Assembly: GCA_018703155.1 (NCBI GenBank)
Contig: JABJGS010000056.1
Span: 1-64,000, forward strand
Length of the DNA: 64,000 nucleotides
DNA from: Francisellaceae bacterium
GTDB taxonomy: Bacteria > Pseudomonadota > Gammaproteobacteria > UBA6186 > Azoamicaceae
Reading direction: 5' to 3'
Part shown: one piece after another, positions 35,240 to 46,143 of the stretch
Layout of the letters: each line of letters starts with the position of its first letter
Numbering within the stretch: the stretch's first letter is position 1
The notes under the pieces: model-generated
Database searches by the model: none
Told to the model about the DNA's origin: nothing
The model's input: the letters and a program-made list of their open reading frames with translations, nothing else
Program-made: the position numbers and the translations under genes

Positions 35240-37555
35240 ATGGCTGTTTCACATATACTAGGTTTCCCTCGTGTTGGACCTAAAAGGGAACTTAAAAAAC
35301 TAGTTGAATCCTATTTCAAAGGGGATGTAAATCAAGATGAGCTGGTAGCACAATCAAAAGATATTTGTCATTTGAGATTGCAGACACAGGTTGATCTTGG
35401 CTTAGATATGCTTACAGTCGGTGACTTTTCTCTTTATGATCATGTTTTAGATACATCTGTAATGTTTCAAGCTATCCCTGAACGATTTAAGTCTGGGCGT
35501 AGAAATAGTATTGACACAATGTTTAGAATGGCAAGAGGCAGAGCTCCATCAGGACAAGATGCCCATGCTTGTGAAATGACAAAATGGTTTAATACAAATT
35601 ATCATTACATCGTACCAGAGTTTCATGCTTCCCAATCTTTCAAACTTGATGCCTCTAAAATTTTAGCTGAGGTTGAGCAAGCAAAAAGTTTTGGTAAGCC
35701 AATAAAAGCTGTAGTCCTTGGACCGTTAACCTATTTGTGGTTGGGTAAGAGTAAATCAGAGTCATGTGATAGACTCGGCTTCTTAGAAGCGCTATTGCCA
35801 GCATATTCAGAATTATTGCTAAAATTATATGATGCAGGTGTTGAATGGGCACAAATAGATGAGCCCATATTATGCTTAGATTTGCCTTCTGAGTGGCGCA
35901 TGGCTTTTGAACGAGCCTACAATATATTAAGTTGTTGTCAAATTAAAAAAATGATTACGACTTACTTTGGCTCTGTTATAGATAACCTATCTGTATTGAA
36001 AAATTTACCTGTAGAAGGTTTACATATTGATCTTATAGATGCACCAAATCAAATGACAGCAGTTATTGATCAGCTGCCTAGCTATAAAAATATATCTTTA
36101 GGAGTGATTGATGGTAGGAACATTTGGCGTAATGATTTAGATATAACTTTACAGAGAGTTAAAGAGGCAAAAGAAAATCTAGGTGATAGATTGTGGCTTG
36201 GAACTTCGTCATCACTTTTACATACTCCTGTTGACTTAGATCTGGAGGTAAAGTTAGATGATGAAATAAAACAGTGGCTAGCATTTTCACATCAAAAAAT
36301 TAAAGAATTAGTAGCTTTAACTACCGCGCTTAATGGCAGGCTAGAGCGAGTTAAATCAGTTTTCAATATTAGTCGTAATGCACTCCAATCACGTCGGTCA
36401 TCAAAGATAATTCATGATCAAAAAGTTAAAGAGAGAGTTAGCAATTTAACAAATAAAATGTTTACAAGAGATTCCGTATTTGCGGCACGAAAGCAACTAC
36501 AAATTGCAAAGCATAATTTACCAATTCTGCCCACAACAACCATCGGTTCATTTCCGCAAACTAATGATATTAGACAAACTCGACGTGACTTTAAGAAAGG
36601 AGCTATTAGCGAGAATGACTATGTTAAATACATGCGCGCTGAAATTGCTACAGTGATTAAAGAACAAGAAGATTTAGGTTTAGATGTTTTGGTTCATGGA
36701 GAGCCAGAACGTAATGATATGGTTGAGTATTTTGGTGAATTATTAAATGGTATGGCTTTTACCCAGTATGGTTGGGTACAAAGTTATGGGACAAGATGTG
36801 TCAAACCACCAATTATATATGGAGACATCTCGAGGCAAAAACCTATGACTTTGGACTGGAGCACCTATGCAAATAGTATTACTGAAAAGCCTGTTAAAGG
36901 TATGCTTACAGGCCCAGTAACAATTCTTTGTTGGTCATTTGTAAGGAACGATCAACCACTAGAGACTACAGCTAATCATATTGCTTTAGCAATTAGAGAT
37001 GAAATTTCAGATTTAGAATCCGCAGGCGTTGATATTATCCAGGTTGATGAGCCTGCCTTTAGAGAAGGTCTACCTTTGAAATTAGAAGAGCAAAGACAGT
37101 ACCTAGAATGGGCAGTAAGATCATTCAGATTATCAACTAGTGGTGTTAAAGATGAAACTCAGATTCATACGCATATGTGTTATTCAGAGTTTAATGAATT
37201 AATACAGGAAATATCTGACATGGATGCAGATGTTATAACAATTGAAAATTCAAGATCAGATGATGAATTACTAGATATCTTTGAAAAATTTGAGTATCCA
37301 AATGATATTGGCCCAGGTGTTTATGATATTCATTCACCAATAGTTCCTGAAGTTGAGGCTATGGCACATCTTCTTGAGCGTGCAGCAAAGCGTATTCCAT
37401 TGGCAAACCTTTGGGTTAATCCTGATTGTGGTTTAAAAACCAGAAACTGGCCTGAGGTTAGAGAAGCTTTAAGGAATATGGTCTTAGCTGCTGAATATTG
37501 TAGGAAAAATATAAAGGAGAGCTCTGTTATAACAGATGATCTTGCTGCGGGATAA
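35240..37555 (+). CDS. metE: Cobalamin-independent methionine synthase
   Basis: A 771-residue MetE of normal length (E. coli 753) with two homologous barrels. The N-terminal half starts with LGFPRVGPKRELKK; the catalytic half has TTTIGSFPQTNDIR, DVLVHGEPERNDMVEYF, LTGPVTILCWSF, VDEPAFREGLPLK and the zinc ligands in HTHMCYSEFN and NPDCGLKTRNW. It transfers a methyl group from methyl-tetrahydrofolate to homocysteine. It has a strong ribosome-binding site and is followed closely by a methyltransferase-like gene. Confidence 0.97.
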   Translation: MAVSHILGFPRVGPKRELKKLVESYFKGDVNQDELVAQSKDICHLRLQTQVDLGLDMLTVGDFSLYDHVLDTSVMFQAIPERFKSGRRNSIDTMFRMARGRAPSGQDAHACEMTKWFNTNYHYIVPEFHASQSFKLDASKILAEVEQAKSFGKPIKAVVLGPLTYLWLGKSKSESCDRLGFLEALLPAYSELLLKLYDAGVEWAQIDEPILCLDLPSEWRMAFERAYNILSCCQIKKMITTYFGSVIDNLSVLKNLPVEGLHIDLIDAPNQMTAVIDQLPSYKNISLGVIDGRNIWRNDLDITLQRVKEAKENLGDRLWLGTSSSLLHTPVDLDLEVKLDDEIKQWLAFSHQKIKELVALTTALNGRLERVKSVFNISRNALQSRRSSKIIHDQKVKERVSNLTNKMFTRDSVFAARKQLQIAKHNLPILPTTTIGSFPQTNDIRQTRRDFKKGAISENDYVKYMRAEIATVIKEQEDLGLDVLVHGEPERNDMVEYFGELLNGMAFTQYGWVQSYGTRCVKPPIIYGDISRQKPMTLDWSTYANSITEKPVKGMLTGPVTILCWSFVRNDQPLETTANHIALAIRDEISDLESAGVDIIQVDEPAFREGLPLKLEEQRQYLEWAVRSFRLSTSGVKDETQIHTHMCYSEFNELIQEISDMDADVITIENSRSDDELLDIFEKFEYPNDIGPGVYDIHSPIVPEVEAMAHLLERAAKRIPLANLWVNPDCGLKTRNWPEVREALRNMVLAAEYCRKNIKESSVITDDLAAG

Positions 37556-37559
37556 AGCT

Positions 37560-38312
37560 ATGAACAAGACAATAGATACAAACATGACTTCGCAGAAAAA
37601 AATAAAACTATTGCTGCAGGAGAATGATGTCCGTTTTCTCGGTTATTCAAGAGAAGACTATGTAAATATGTTTGATTTAAATCAAACAGAAGTACACAAT
37701 ATGCGTTTTCTAGATTATGCTGGCAGCCTTAATGGTTTTACCAGAGCGATGATGCGTGACAATCTAAAAGCCGTTTGTGTCGACCCTCTATATCACCTTC
37801 CCCTCAATCAATTGGAGGGGAAGATTGAGTTAGCTTGTCTGAATTTTGAACGGTATTTGAAAGAAAATTATTCACAAATATTATTAGATGAATCGCAGAT
37901 CCAACAAGAAGTATCAAGACGTAGGTTTATTGCTCTGGGAACTTTGGAATCGTATGAGTCGGCAAAAAGAGCCGGTTATTATAAAGAAAAAGTATTACCA
38001 GATCTTGGATTTGCTGATAAAAGTTTTGATATGGCATTATGCTCACATTTCCTATTCACTTATAGTGATGCATTATCACTAGACTTTCATATTGCCTCTA
38101 TTTTAGAGCTAGCAAGAGTAGCATATCAAGTACGCATTTTCCCTCTTGTTGACTCAAAAGGTGAGCTGTCAGAGCACCTAGGCCCAGTATTAGCTAAATT
38201 GCAGGAAAGAGGACTTGCAGCCGAAGTACGTAAAGTTGAACATGAGTTTCAGAGAATTGGCAATGCTATGCTGTTAGTCGGTGCGCCAGAGTGTGATATA
38301 GGTGCTAGATAG
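37560..38312 (+). CDS. SAM-dependent methyltransferase-like protein
   Basis: A 250-residue protein with a class I methyltransferase layout: FLDYAGSLNGF in place of motif I, CVDPLY as the acidic motif II, and FDMALCSHFLF after it. Motif I is degenerate (it lacks the usual GxGxG), so activity and substrate are uncertain. It starts five bases after metE, suggesting an operon; methionine feeds SAM supply, but a functional tie is inference. ATG at 37560 is preferred over 37536, which would overlap metE and is farther from a usable ribosome-binding site. Confidence 0.65.
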   Translation: MNKTIDTNMTSQKKIKLLLQENDVRFLGYSREDYVNMFDLNQTEVHNMRFLDYAGSLNGFTRAMMRDNLKAVCVDPLYHLPLNQLEGKIELACLNFERYLKENYSQILLDESQIQQEVSRRRFIALGTLESYESAKRAGYYKEKVLPDLGFADKSFDMALCSHFLFTYSDALSLDFHIASILELARVAYQVRIFPLVDSKGELSEHLGPVLAKLQERGLAAEVRKVEHEFQRIGNAMLLVGAPECDIGAR

Positions 38313-38316
38313 ATTA

Positions 38317-38341
38317 AGCCATGATATAAGTAACCATGGCT
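38317..38341. terminator. Bidirectional terminator candidate
   Basis: A seven-bp perfect stem (AGCCATG/CATGGCT) with an 11-base loop between the convergent methyltransferase and argD genes. An A-rich run follows on the plus strand. Confidence 0.5.
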
Positions 38342-38351
38342 CAAAAATAAA

Positions 38352-39527
38352 TTAAGAGAAATATTTATTCACAAGTTTAACAATCTTGCTGACGATGTCT
38401 TGAGCAATATTATCGTCAATAATTAATGGAGGAAGTAGTCTTATAACTTTTTCATTGGCGATGTTAAAAACAATACCTTCTTCTAAAGCAAGTTTGAGTA
38501 TATCACGGCAAGGCTTATCAACTTCCACGCCAATCATTAAACCTTTACCACGAACTTCGATAACATTAGGATGAGATCCAAGTTTCTCTGATAATGAATT
38601 TTTTATAAAGTCACCATGTTTTTGAGCATTAGCGCAAAGAGCATTTTTTTCTATAATATCTATGATTGACAGTGCGGCTGTACAAGATAAGGGGTTTCCA
38701 CCAAATGTTGTACCATGACTACCAGGTTTAAATAGTTCACAATATTTTCTTGCGATAAAACATGCACCGATGGGAATACCATTACCCAGGGCTTTAGCCA
38801 TAAGTAGTACATCAGGTATGATGTCTGCATGATGAAAAGCAAACATTTTACCAGTTCGGCCAATGCCTGTTTGGATCTCATCCATAATCATGAGCCAATT
38901 ATTATCATTACAAATTTCACGTAGTTCTTGTAAGTACTTTTTGTTAGCTGGACGGATCCCGCCTTCTCCTTGTACGGGCTCTAACATAACAGCCACAACA
39001 TGCGGCTCATTAGCTGCAATAGTTTTAATGGCATCAATATCGTTATATGGTGCGCGAATAAAGCCTTGAACTAGTGGTTCAAATCCAGCATGAACTTTCC
39101 GGCTACCGCTTGCAGAAAGTGTTGCCATAGTTCGACCATGAAACGCTTGTTCCATAACTATAATTTTACCTGGGGCAAAACCTTTATTATTCCCATGAAG
39201 TCTGGCTAGCTTAATAGCCGTTTCACAGGCTTCTGCACCAGAGTTATTAAAAAATACTTGACCATCAAAACCAGCATGCTCTGCTATTTTATCAGCAAGC
39301 AAGTCTTGCTGAGGAATCTCTACAAGGTTAGAAATATGTAGTAGGTTTTGAGCTTGTTCGATAATTGCAGATGTAAACTCAGGATGATTATGACCTAGGC
39401 TTGTAACTGCAATACCACATAAAGCATCCAAGTATTTCTTCCCATCACTATCATATAGGTAACAGCCATCACCTTTGATAAAACTAACAGGTAGCCTACT
39501 ATATGTTTTTAGTAAATGACCAGCCAT
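38352..39527 (-). CDS. argD: Acetylornithine/succinyldiaminopimelate aminotransferase
   Basis: A 391-residue class III PLP aminotransferase. Recognisable segments are [19 protein letters not shown]-like ([11 protein letters not shown]), [14 protein letters not shown], the PLP-binding [13 protein letters not shown] (Lys245), and [17 protein letters not shown]. It matches ArgD/DapC, which works in arginine and lysine/DAP synthesis. With no arg genes nearby, a role in diaminopimelate supply is also possible. It sits alone, 38 bases downstream of sodB on the same strand. Confidence 0.9.
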   Translation of the reverse strand: MAGHLLKTYSRLPVSFIKGDGCYLYDSDGKKYLDALCGIAVTSLGHNHPEFTSAIIEQAQNLLHISNLVEIPQQDLLADKIAEHAGFDGQVFFNNSGAEACETAIKLARLHGNNKGFAPGKIIVMEQAFHGRTMATLSASGSRKVHAGFEPLVQGFIRAPYNDIDAIKTIAANEPHVVAVMLEPVQGEGGIRPANKKYLQELREICNDNNWLMIMDEIQTGIGRTGKMFAFHHADIIPDVLLMAKALGNGIPIGACFIARKYCELFKPGSHGTTFGGNPLSCTAALSIIDIIEKNALCANAQKHGDFIKNSLSEKLGSHPNVIEVRGKGLMIGVEVDKPCRDILKLALEEGIVFNIANEKVIRLLPPLIIDDNIAQDIVSKIVKLVNKYFS

Positions 39528-39565
39528 GGTAAATTTCTCCCTGAGTTAGTAATTGAATATTAATT

Positions 39566-40147
39566 TTACATATTAAAGCGGCTGCTTACAAACTCCCAGT
39601 TTACTAGATTCCAGAAAGCTTCCAAATACTTAGGTCGAGCATTTCTATAATCTATATAGTAAGCGTGTTCCCAAACATCACAAGTAAGTAGCGCAGTATT
39701 ATCAGTAGTTAGAGGTGTTTGTGCATTAGATGAACTAACTAGTTCTAGTTTACCACTAGGATTTTTTACTAGCCATGCCCAACCAGAACCAAAAGTAGTA
39801 ATAGCAGTTTTGCTGAATTGCTCTTTAAAGCTTGCAAAACTACCAAATTCTTCAATAATTGCATCGGATAGGGCACCAGTAGGCTCATTACCACCATTAG
39901 GACTTAGGCAATTCCAGTAAAAGCTGTGATTCCATATTTGTGCTGCATTATTGAAAATACCTCCAGTAGAAGTTTTAATAATTTCTTCTAGAGTCTTACC
40001 AGCAAATTCTGTTCCTGGGGTAAGTTTATTAAGGTTAGCAACATAAGTTTGGTGATGCTTGCCGTAATGAAACTCTAAAGTTTCTGCAGATATATGTGGT
40101 TCTAAAGCATCTAGTTCATAATTTAATTTTGGTAATTCTACACTCAT
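39566..40147 (-). CDS. sodB: Superoxide dismutase (Fe)
   Basis: A 193-residue iron/manganese superoxide dismutase with metal ligands in [22 protein letters not shown] and [14 protein letters not shown]. SodB-type features are a QFSK...TFGSGWAWL region and standard length. It removes superoxide in the cytoplasm. It is divergent from grxD across a 158-base gap, which holds a possible but weak Fur-like site. Confidence 0.95.
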   Translation of the reverse strand: MSVELPKLNYELDALEPHISAETLEFHYGKHHQTYVANLNKLTPGTEFAGKTLEEIIKTSTGGIFNNAAQIWNHSFYWNCLSPNGGNEPTGALSDAIIEEFGSFASFKEQFSKTAITTFGSGWAWLVKNPSGKLELVSSSNAQTPLTTDNTALLTCDVWEHAYYIDYRNARPKYLEAFWNLVNWEFVSSRFNM

Positions 40148-40305
40148 ACTTTTCTCCTAGAATATATTGTTGGAAGTATTGTATATACTGATAAGTCTTC
40201 TCGCAAGTAGCACATGATTAGTTAACCAACAAAATAAAAGCTCTCTATCTGTGATGCAAATCGTTATCATTTAGACTACAATAGGCAAAGATTTTGGAGG
40301 CAAAA

Positions 40306-40662
40306 ATGAGCGAAAATTTAGTAAATGAGATCAAGGGCCAAATAGATGGCAATAATGTCCTTTTGTATATGAAAGGGACACCACAATTTCCTATGTGTGG
40401 ATTTTCAGCACAGGTTGCTCAAGCGTTAAATAGCTTAAATACTAAGTATAACTATGTAAATATTTTAGAACGTCAGGATATCAGAGGCGAGTTACCTAAA
40501 ATTGCTAATTGGCCAACATTTCCACAATTATATGTTGGTGGAGAGTTGATGGGTGGCTGTGATATCGTCATGGATATGTTTGAAAATGGTGAGCTTGAAA
40601 CAGCTTTAACTAATGCTAAAGCGCTACAAGAAGAAAAACCAAGTTTCGAAGCCGTAGGTTAA
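40306..40662 (+). CDS. grxD: Monothiol glutaredoxin GrxD
   Basis: A 118-residue Grx4-type protein with the monothiol CGFS motif (Cys31 in FPMCGFSAQ) and the WPTFPQLYVGGELMGGCDI signature. It binds a [2Fe-2S] cluster and helps iron-sulfur trafficking. ATG at 40306 has GGAGG five bases upstream; a TTG at 40294 is ignored. It is divergent from sodB, a common oxidative-stress grouping. A terminator follows. Confidence 0.95.
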   Translation: MSENLVNEIKGQIDGNNVLLYMKGTPQFPMCGFSAQVAQALNSLNTKYNYVNILERQDIRGELPKIANWPTFPQLYVGGELMGGCDIVMDMFENGELETALTNAKALQEEKPSFEAVG

Positions 40663-40671
40663 TAAATATAT

Positions 40672-40692
40672 AGACTGCTAGTCTGTTTTTTT
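40672..40692 (+). terminator. Intrinsic terminator after grxD
   Basis: A five-bp stem (AGACT/AGTCT) with a three-base loop followed by G and seven Ts, starting nine bases after the grxD stop. The stem is short but the T run is good. Confidence 0.55.
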
Positions 40693-40703
40693 GTCCAAAT
40701 GAT

Positions 40704-40740
40704 AAATACTTATAGTTGAATATCACACCTATAAGTATTT
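40704..40740. terminator. AT-rich hairpin, second terminator candidate
   Basis: A 12-bp perfect stem (AAATACTTATAG/CTATAAGTATTT) with a 13-base loop, just downstream of the terminator after grxD. It may back up that terminator or stop transcription from the opposite-strand decayed gene. Confidence 0.45.
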
Positions 40741-40896
40741 CATTGTCATATGAAAAACAATTAATTTTCACAGGTTTTTGATATCGTATGAAAGGATGGT
40801 TGTGTCAGAGTAATGCTATCTTTAATTTTTCATAAACTTAGTGAGCTAATAAAAAGAGCGTGATTTCTGTAAAAATAAATCCTTATAAAACCCATT

Positions 40897-41106
40897 CTAT
40901 TTTACATAAGGTAACTCAGGCTTATGAGAGTCTTCTCTATTATTAAAAGTTATCCTATCTAATAGACCTTTTAACGTTACTGCATCAACCTTGAATATTT
41001 TCAGTGGAATACCTTGCAATTACCGCATGATTTCACCAATAGGATCCTTTCTATTCATGGGGCATGGGGAAGTTAATGTTAAAACACCGATAAAATTCAT
41101 GATTAC
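40897..41106 (-). pseudogene. Decayed fragment related to the neighbouring 2OG-Fe dioxygenase
   Basis: On the minus strand two short frames show similarity to the gene at 41141-42196. One reads VIMNFIGVLTLTS then NRKDPIGEIM, aligning with its VNFMHHTGISTS then HKDTGFSHIAM. The other, after a frameshift and stop, reads IPLKIFKVDAVTLKGLLDR, aligning with RKEVFKIDTVTLSNPLDM. The remainder is lost, so this is a paralogous remnant, not a gene. The plus-strand frame across it (40991-41224) is chance. Confidence 0.5.
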
Positions 41107-41140
41107 CATAATTAATGAAATTAAAAATCAGATTAATTAT

Positions 41141-42196
41141 CTACATACCCATTTTCACATTTCCTGTATTGGTAATATCAGGTATTCTAGAGGCGTGCTC
41201 TTTAATAAGAGGTTTATCATCTAGACTACTGTCATGGTGTGTACTTCGCATTTGCTGCATAGCCAAGATAGGAGATAAATAAGCAATAGGTTTAATATTC
41301 CAATCCATATTAGATGCTCCAAAGATGCACAGATCTCGTTGAGCACAATTTATTACAGATACATCATGATATGCGATTTTATTATCAATAACGAGCATAT
41401 CTAGCGGGTTGCTCAAGGTTACTGTGTCAATTTTGAAGACTTCCTTCCTATCAAAGGTACTAATTTGTGGTGCTGTTTCTGCGCTTATTGCACTATTAAA
41501 CTCAGAATTTCTTGTTATATGTATACCATTAGAGCCAGACTTCAGACCTAAAGACTTTATCATGACCATTGCTATATGACTAAATCCTGTGTCTTTATGG
41601 GCAGGGAACCCAGATGTGCTAATACCTGTATGGTGCATGAAGTTCACACTTACTAATCTGAATTTACCAGGGGTTATTTTTATACCAGCGCTATCTAAGA
41701 AGTTTTTTGCTAGGATAAGCATGAGGGGATTATTTAGGATTTTTTTTTCTTGCCATGTATATGGAGAATAGTTAGTTTCACCATCTTCATCTTCATCTTT
41801 ACTATCAAAAACATCATCAAGTTCAGAATATTCTTTTGAAAGCATAGATGGTGACAAATAGATTTTCCCAGAAAGTTCACAGCCTAATTCAAACTTAAAA
41901 GAAGTACGTTTTCTTATAAACCCCTTAACTCTCTCAGCAATGAAGGTATCAGGTTTGCAAAAATCAAAATACTCGCAAAAATCGTTATAATCATCATAAG
42001 AAATGTTTAGATCATCAAAAAGAGTGTGGCCTTCAAAAAACCTATATAGCTCTCTTTTTTTTGTTGATGAGTGAAATAATGGTAGAAGATCAACGTCCAT
42101 ATCATCACCAAATTTCATTCTAGGTTTGTGTTTGCTAAGTTCAAGATGCTGTTCATCACGGAACAGATGTGCATGTTTTTTCATATTTACTACCAT
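41141..42196 (-). CDS. 2OG-Fe dioxygenase-like protein
   Basis: A 351-residue protein. The C-terminal half follows the 2OG-Fe dioxygenase pattern (family like PF10014): FPAHKDTGFSHIAMVMI gives His200 and Asp202, TVTLSNPLDMLVIDN aligns with the typical 'L..PLD.L..DD' stretch, AYHDVSVIN gives His277, and CAQRDLCIFG gives Arg287. These would bind Fe(II) and 2-oxoglutarate. The N-terminal ~180 residues are acidic and unfamiliar, and there is no signal peptide. Relatives hydroxylate amino acids or proteins; the substrate here is unknown. ATG at 42196 or 42184 are both possible starts. Confidence 0.6.
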   Translation of the reverse strand: MVVNMKKHAHLFRDEQHLELSKHKPRMKFGDDMDVDLLPLFHSSTKKRELYRFFEGHTLFDDLNISYDDYNDFCEYFDFCKPDTFIAERVKGFIRKRTSFKFELGCELSGKIYLSPSMLSKEYSELDDVFDSKDEDEDGETNYSPYTWQEKKILNNPLMLILAKNFLDSAGIKITPGKFRLVSVNFMHHTGISTSGFPAHKDTGFSHIAMVMIKSLGLKSGSNGIHITRNSEFNSAISAETAPQISTFDRKEVFKIDTVTLSNPLDMLVIDNKIAYHDVSVINCAQRDLCIFGASNMDWNIKPIAYLSPILAMQQMRSTHHDSSLDDKPLIKEHASRIPDITNTGNVKMGM

Positions 42197-42227
42197 TATG
42201 TTTGTTATTATGTTTTATATTTATATG

Positions 42228-42800
42228 TTATTTTTGCATAGTTTTAGTGAAAGCGCTATGTTTCGTAAAATATTCAAACCAAGAAAATAATCTTGGCGTA
42301 TCAAGTTGGCTAAACCATGTCTCATTGACTTTCATACATTGTCGTATAAATGGAAATACTGCAATATCACCAGCAGATATATTATCTCCTGTTAAAAAGT
42401 TTGTTTCTTCTAGAGTCTCATCTAAGTTTTTCAACATGCTTCGACATGCATCTTGCTCTGCACCAGTGGTATTATTATATTTATTTGGGTATTTATATCT
42501 ATTTAGCACAGGGATGAAATTATTCAGCCAAATTTTACATTCCCCGATTGTGTTGGAGACAATACCGGGACGTTCATTAATAGCCCAGTTAACTATATCA
42601 AGGCTTTCATCTATTACTGTTCCATTTTCTAACACTAGTACTGGAACTGTACCTTTTGCAGATAATTCAAGTAGTTTGGCCGGTTTGTTTTTCAGATCAA
42701 CTTCAATAATTGTAAATGGAATATCTAAAGCAAAAAGCGTAAACCTAGCACGCATAGCATAGGGGCAACGACGAAAACTATATAATGTTTTTATTGTCAT
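42228..42800 (-). CDS. Glutathione S-transferase-like protein
   Basis: A 190-residue GST-fold protein. The N-terminal thioredoxin-like half starts [17 protein letters not shown] and has [21 protein letters not shown], with the cis-Pro region; the C-terminal half is helical (ICWLN-like, [18 protein letters not shown]). Substrates cannot be told. ATG at 42800 is taken, since the longer frame would need a TTG further inside trhO. It overlaps the 3' end of trhO by 23 bases, so the two are probably co-translated. Confidence 0.8.
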   Translation of the reverse strand: MTIKTLYSFRRCPYAMRARFTLFALDIPFTIIEVDLKNKPAKLLELSAKGTVPVLVLENGTVIDESLDIVNWAINERPGIVSNTIGECKIWLNNFIPVLNRYKYPNKYNNTTGAEQDACRSMLKNLDETLEETNFLTGDNISAGDIAVFPFIRQCMKVNETWFSQLDTPRLFSWFEYFTKHSAFTKTMQK

Positions 42801-43770
42801 TTGACGCTTGTTTTTTTTCAAGTTTCACATGTTTCAATAAACTGATATCAGCACCCATATGTTTAGAATTATTTTTTCTGGCAAGGTCTATTTGCTTTTG
42901 ACGTTCGCTAAAGCGTATTTTTTGTGAGTTAGATAATTCATTAATGCAGTTAGGGCAGCAAATGCCTTTTATATATTGAGTAGATTGAATATCTTCAGCA
43001 GTAATTGGATTTCTACAGCCGTGGCATTGTGCATATTTTCCTGGCTTTAAGTTGCCATCTACAGCTACACGTTCATCAAAAACGAAGCACTCACCCTGCC
43101 AAAGTGAATTTTTGTTATCAATTTCTTCAAGATACTTAAGAATACCACCTTTTAAATGATATACATTTTCAAAACCTTGTTGGAGTAGATATGCAGTTGA
43201 TTTTTCACAGCGGATCCCACCAGTACAAAACATAGCTACACGCTTTTTCTTTGCATGATTTAAGTTATTTGTAACATATTGTGGAAATTCTCGAAAAGTC
43301 TTTGTATTTGGGAGCATAGCATTCTTAAATGTACCGATGTTAGTCTCATAATCATTTCTTGTATCAACTACTAGAACATCAGGATCTGAAATCAAATCAT
43401 TCCAGTCTTGGGGCTCCACATATTCACCAGTCTTTTTAGCGGGGTTAAGACCATCAACAGCTAAGGTAACAATTTCTTTTTTTAATTTAACTTTCATGCG
43501 AATAAAGGGGTGGGCCATAGTTTTGGATTCTTTATGTACCAAATTTTTAAAAGCATCGTTTTGATGTAGCCATGATATTAGAGTATCAATATCTGCTCTT
43601 GTTCCAGATACTGTACCATTGATACCTTCGCTAGCAAGTAGCAAAGTTCCTTTGATATCATTGTCTTTACATAATTTAAGGAGAGGATTTTGTAATTTGT
43701 GAAATTCAGGTATATCTGCAAAATGATATAGCGCTGCAACAATTATAAAATTATTCTCTGTTTCACTCAT
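42778..43770 (-). CDS. trhO: tRNA uridine(34) hydroxylase TrhO (YceA)
   Basis: A 330-residue rhodanese-family protein with the order of TrhO: N-terminal ACYP-like domain (about 1-100), rhodanese domain with the loop [10 protein letters not shown] (Cys182), and a Cys-rich C-terminus (CHGCRNP and CCPNC). TrhO oxygenates U34 of tRNA to 5-hydroxyuridine in an O2-dependent route to cmo5U. It lies just upstream of tRNA-Leu on the same strand. Confidence 0.92.
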   Translation of the reverse strand: MSETENNFIIVAALYHFADIPEFHKLQNPLLKLCKDNDIKGTLLLASEGINGTVSGTRADIDTLISWLHQNDAFKNLVHKESKTMAHPFIRMKVKLKKEIVTLAVDGLNPAKKTGEYVEPQDWNDLISDPDVLVVDTRNDYETNIGTFKNAMLPNTKTFREFPQYVTNNLNHAKKKRVAMFCTGGIRCEKSTAYLLQQGFENVYHLKGGILKYLEEIDNKNSLWQGECFVFDERVAVDGNLKPGKYAQCHGCRNPITAEDIQSTQYIKGICCPNCINELSNSQKIRFSERQKQIDLARKNNSKHMGADISLLKHVKLEKKQASNDNKNII

Positions 43771-43789
43771 TAATTATCCACCTTAATTA

Positions 43790-43876
43790 TGGTACCGAGG
43801 GAGAGACTCGAACTCTCATGATGTCACCACCAACGGATTTTGAATCCGCCGCGTCTACCAGTTCCGCCACCCCGGC
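43790..43876 (-). tRNA. tRNA-Leu(CAA)
   Basis: An 87-base class II tRNA on the minus strand. The acceptor starts GCCGGGG and pairs with CCTCGGT before ACCA; the D region has TGGCGGAACTGGTAGACGC, the anticodon stem-loop GCGGATTCAAAATCCGT places CAA at 34-36, a long variable arm follows (TTGGTGGTGACATCATG), and the T loop reads GTTCGAGTC. The CCA end is encoded. It decodes UUG. Confidence 0.95.
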
Positions 43877-43990
43877 AATATTCGGTTTTCAGCATTGTAT
43901 CAGAACAAAGATGTAGGATAAAGCAAATTGGCTCTCGAACTTAGGCAATTTTTTAGTTAAGATAAGCTAGGTTCTTAAACAATAAAAAGA

Positions 43991-45007
43991 ATGTTAACTG
44001 AATTATTTGATTATCAACTCCCTGAGACTTTAATTGCAAAGTATCCTCTGAAGGAACGTAGTGATAGCCGTATGCTTGTATGTTCACGAGATGGTGGAGA
44101 TTTTCTTCATAGTAAAACTAAAAATTTATCTAGTTTTCTACAGTCAGGAGATCTTCTTGTAGCTAATGATACTAAAGTTCTTAAAGCTAGGATGTTTGGA
44201 TATAAATCAACAGGTGGTAAGGTGGAAATCTTACTTGAGCGCTTGCTGAGTGAGCAAAATTTTTTAGCCTATATAAGAGCTTCACATGCACCCAAACCTG
44301 GAGCAATTATTGAAGTTGGTGAGTGCCAAATTGAAATAATTGGCAAAAATGATAACTTATTCGAATGTAAATCTAATATTCGAGCAATAGAGCTAATGGA
44401 TAAATATGGCAATATGCCAATACCACCATATTTTGCCCGTGATAGCCAAAAGCTGGATGATAGTCGCTATCAAACTACATATGCTGATCAGGATGGTTCC
44501 GTTGCTGCCCCAACCGCAGGTTTGCATATTGATGGAGTAATTAAAAGTTCTTTAGCCGAATGCGATATAATGTGGAAAACTTTGACGTTGCATATTGGGG
44601 CCGGGACTTTTCAGACAGTAAAGGTAGTTGATACTTGTGATCACGTTATGCATTATGAACACTTTGAAATTGATAAGGATCTTTGTGAAGCAATAGCTGT
44701 GACTAAAGCTAATGGCGGTAGAATTATTGCAGTTGGAACAACTACTGTGCGCGCTCTTGAAAGTGCCTACTCGAGCAAGACCAGGAAAGTCATGCCATAT
44801 AAAGGGCTTACAAATTTATTTATTACTCCTGGGCGAGGTTTTAATGTTGTGGATGGAATGCTAACAAATTTTCATTTACCAAAATCATCACTGCTAATGT
44901 TAGTGGGTGCATTTACTGGTATTGATAGAATGCAGGCCGCTTATACAAGTGCAATTAAAGAGAAGTATCGTTTCTATAGTTATGGCGATGCTATGTTAAT
45001 TCTATAG
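43991..45007 (+). CDS. queA: S-adenosylmethionine:tRNA ribosyltransferase-isomerase
   Basis: A 338-residue QueA. It opens LPETLIAKYPLKERSDSRML and has the conserved VAAPTAGLH, LHIGAGTFQTVKV, AVGTTTVRALES, GLTNLFITPGRGF and TNFHLPKSSLLMLV segments. It adds the epoxycyclopentane unit to 7-aminomethyl-deazaguanine at tRNA position 34 in queuosine synthesis. It is the first gene of the queA-tgt-yajC-secD-secF operon. Confidence 0.97.
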   Translation: MLTELFDYQLPETLIAKYPLKERSDSRMLVCSRDGGDFLHSKTKNLSSFLQSGDLLVANDTKVLKARMFGYKSTGGKVEILLERLLSEQNFLAYIRASHAPKPGAIIEVGECQIEIIGKNDNLFECKSNIRAIELMDKYGNMPIPPYFARDSQKLDDSRYQTTYADQDGSVAAPTAGLHIDGVIKSSLAECDIMWKTLTLHIGAGTFQTVKVVDTCDHVMHYEHFEIDKDLCEAIAVTKANGGRIIAVGTTTVRALESAYSSKTRKVMPYKGLTNLFITPGRGFNVVDGMLTNFHLPKSSLLMLVGAFTGIDRMQAAYTSAIKEKYRFYSYGDAMLIL

Positions 45008-45014
45008 GAAATAA

Positions 45015-46133
<1,119 letters not shown>

Positions 46134-46143
46134 GAGTTTTATT

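Noticed and set aside
40254-40280. Fur-box-like sequence between sodB and grxD
   Set aside because: Only part of the consensus (AATCGTTATCATT) is matched, so it was not annotated.
40991-41224. 77-residue plus-strand reading frame
   Set aside because: It overlaps the opposite-strand decayed dioxygenase fragment and the end of the intact gene, and has no ribosome-binding site or recognisable content.
42169-42762. 197-residue plus-strand reading frame
   Set aside because: It is the complement of the GST-like gene, whose conserved residues explain the region.
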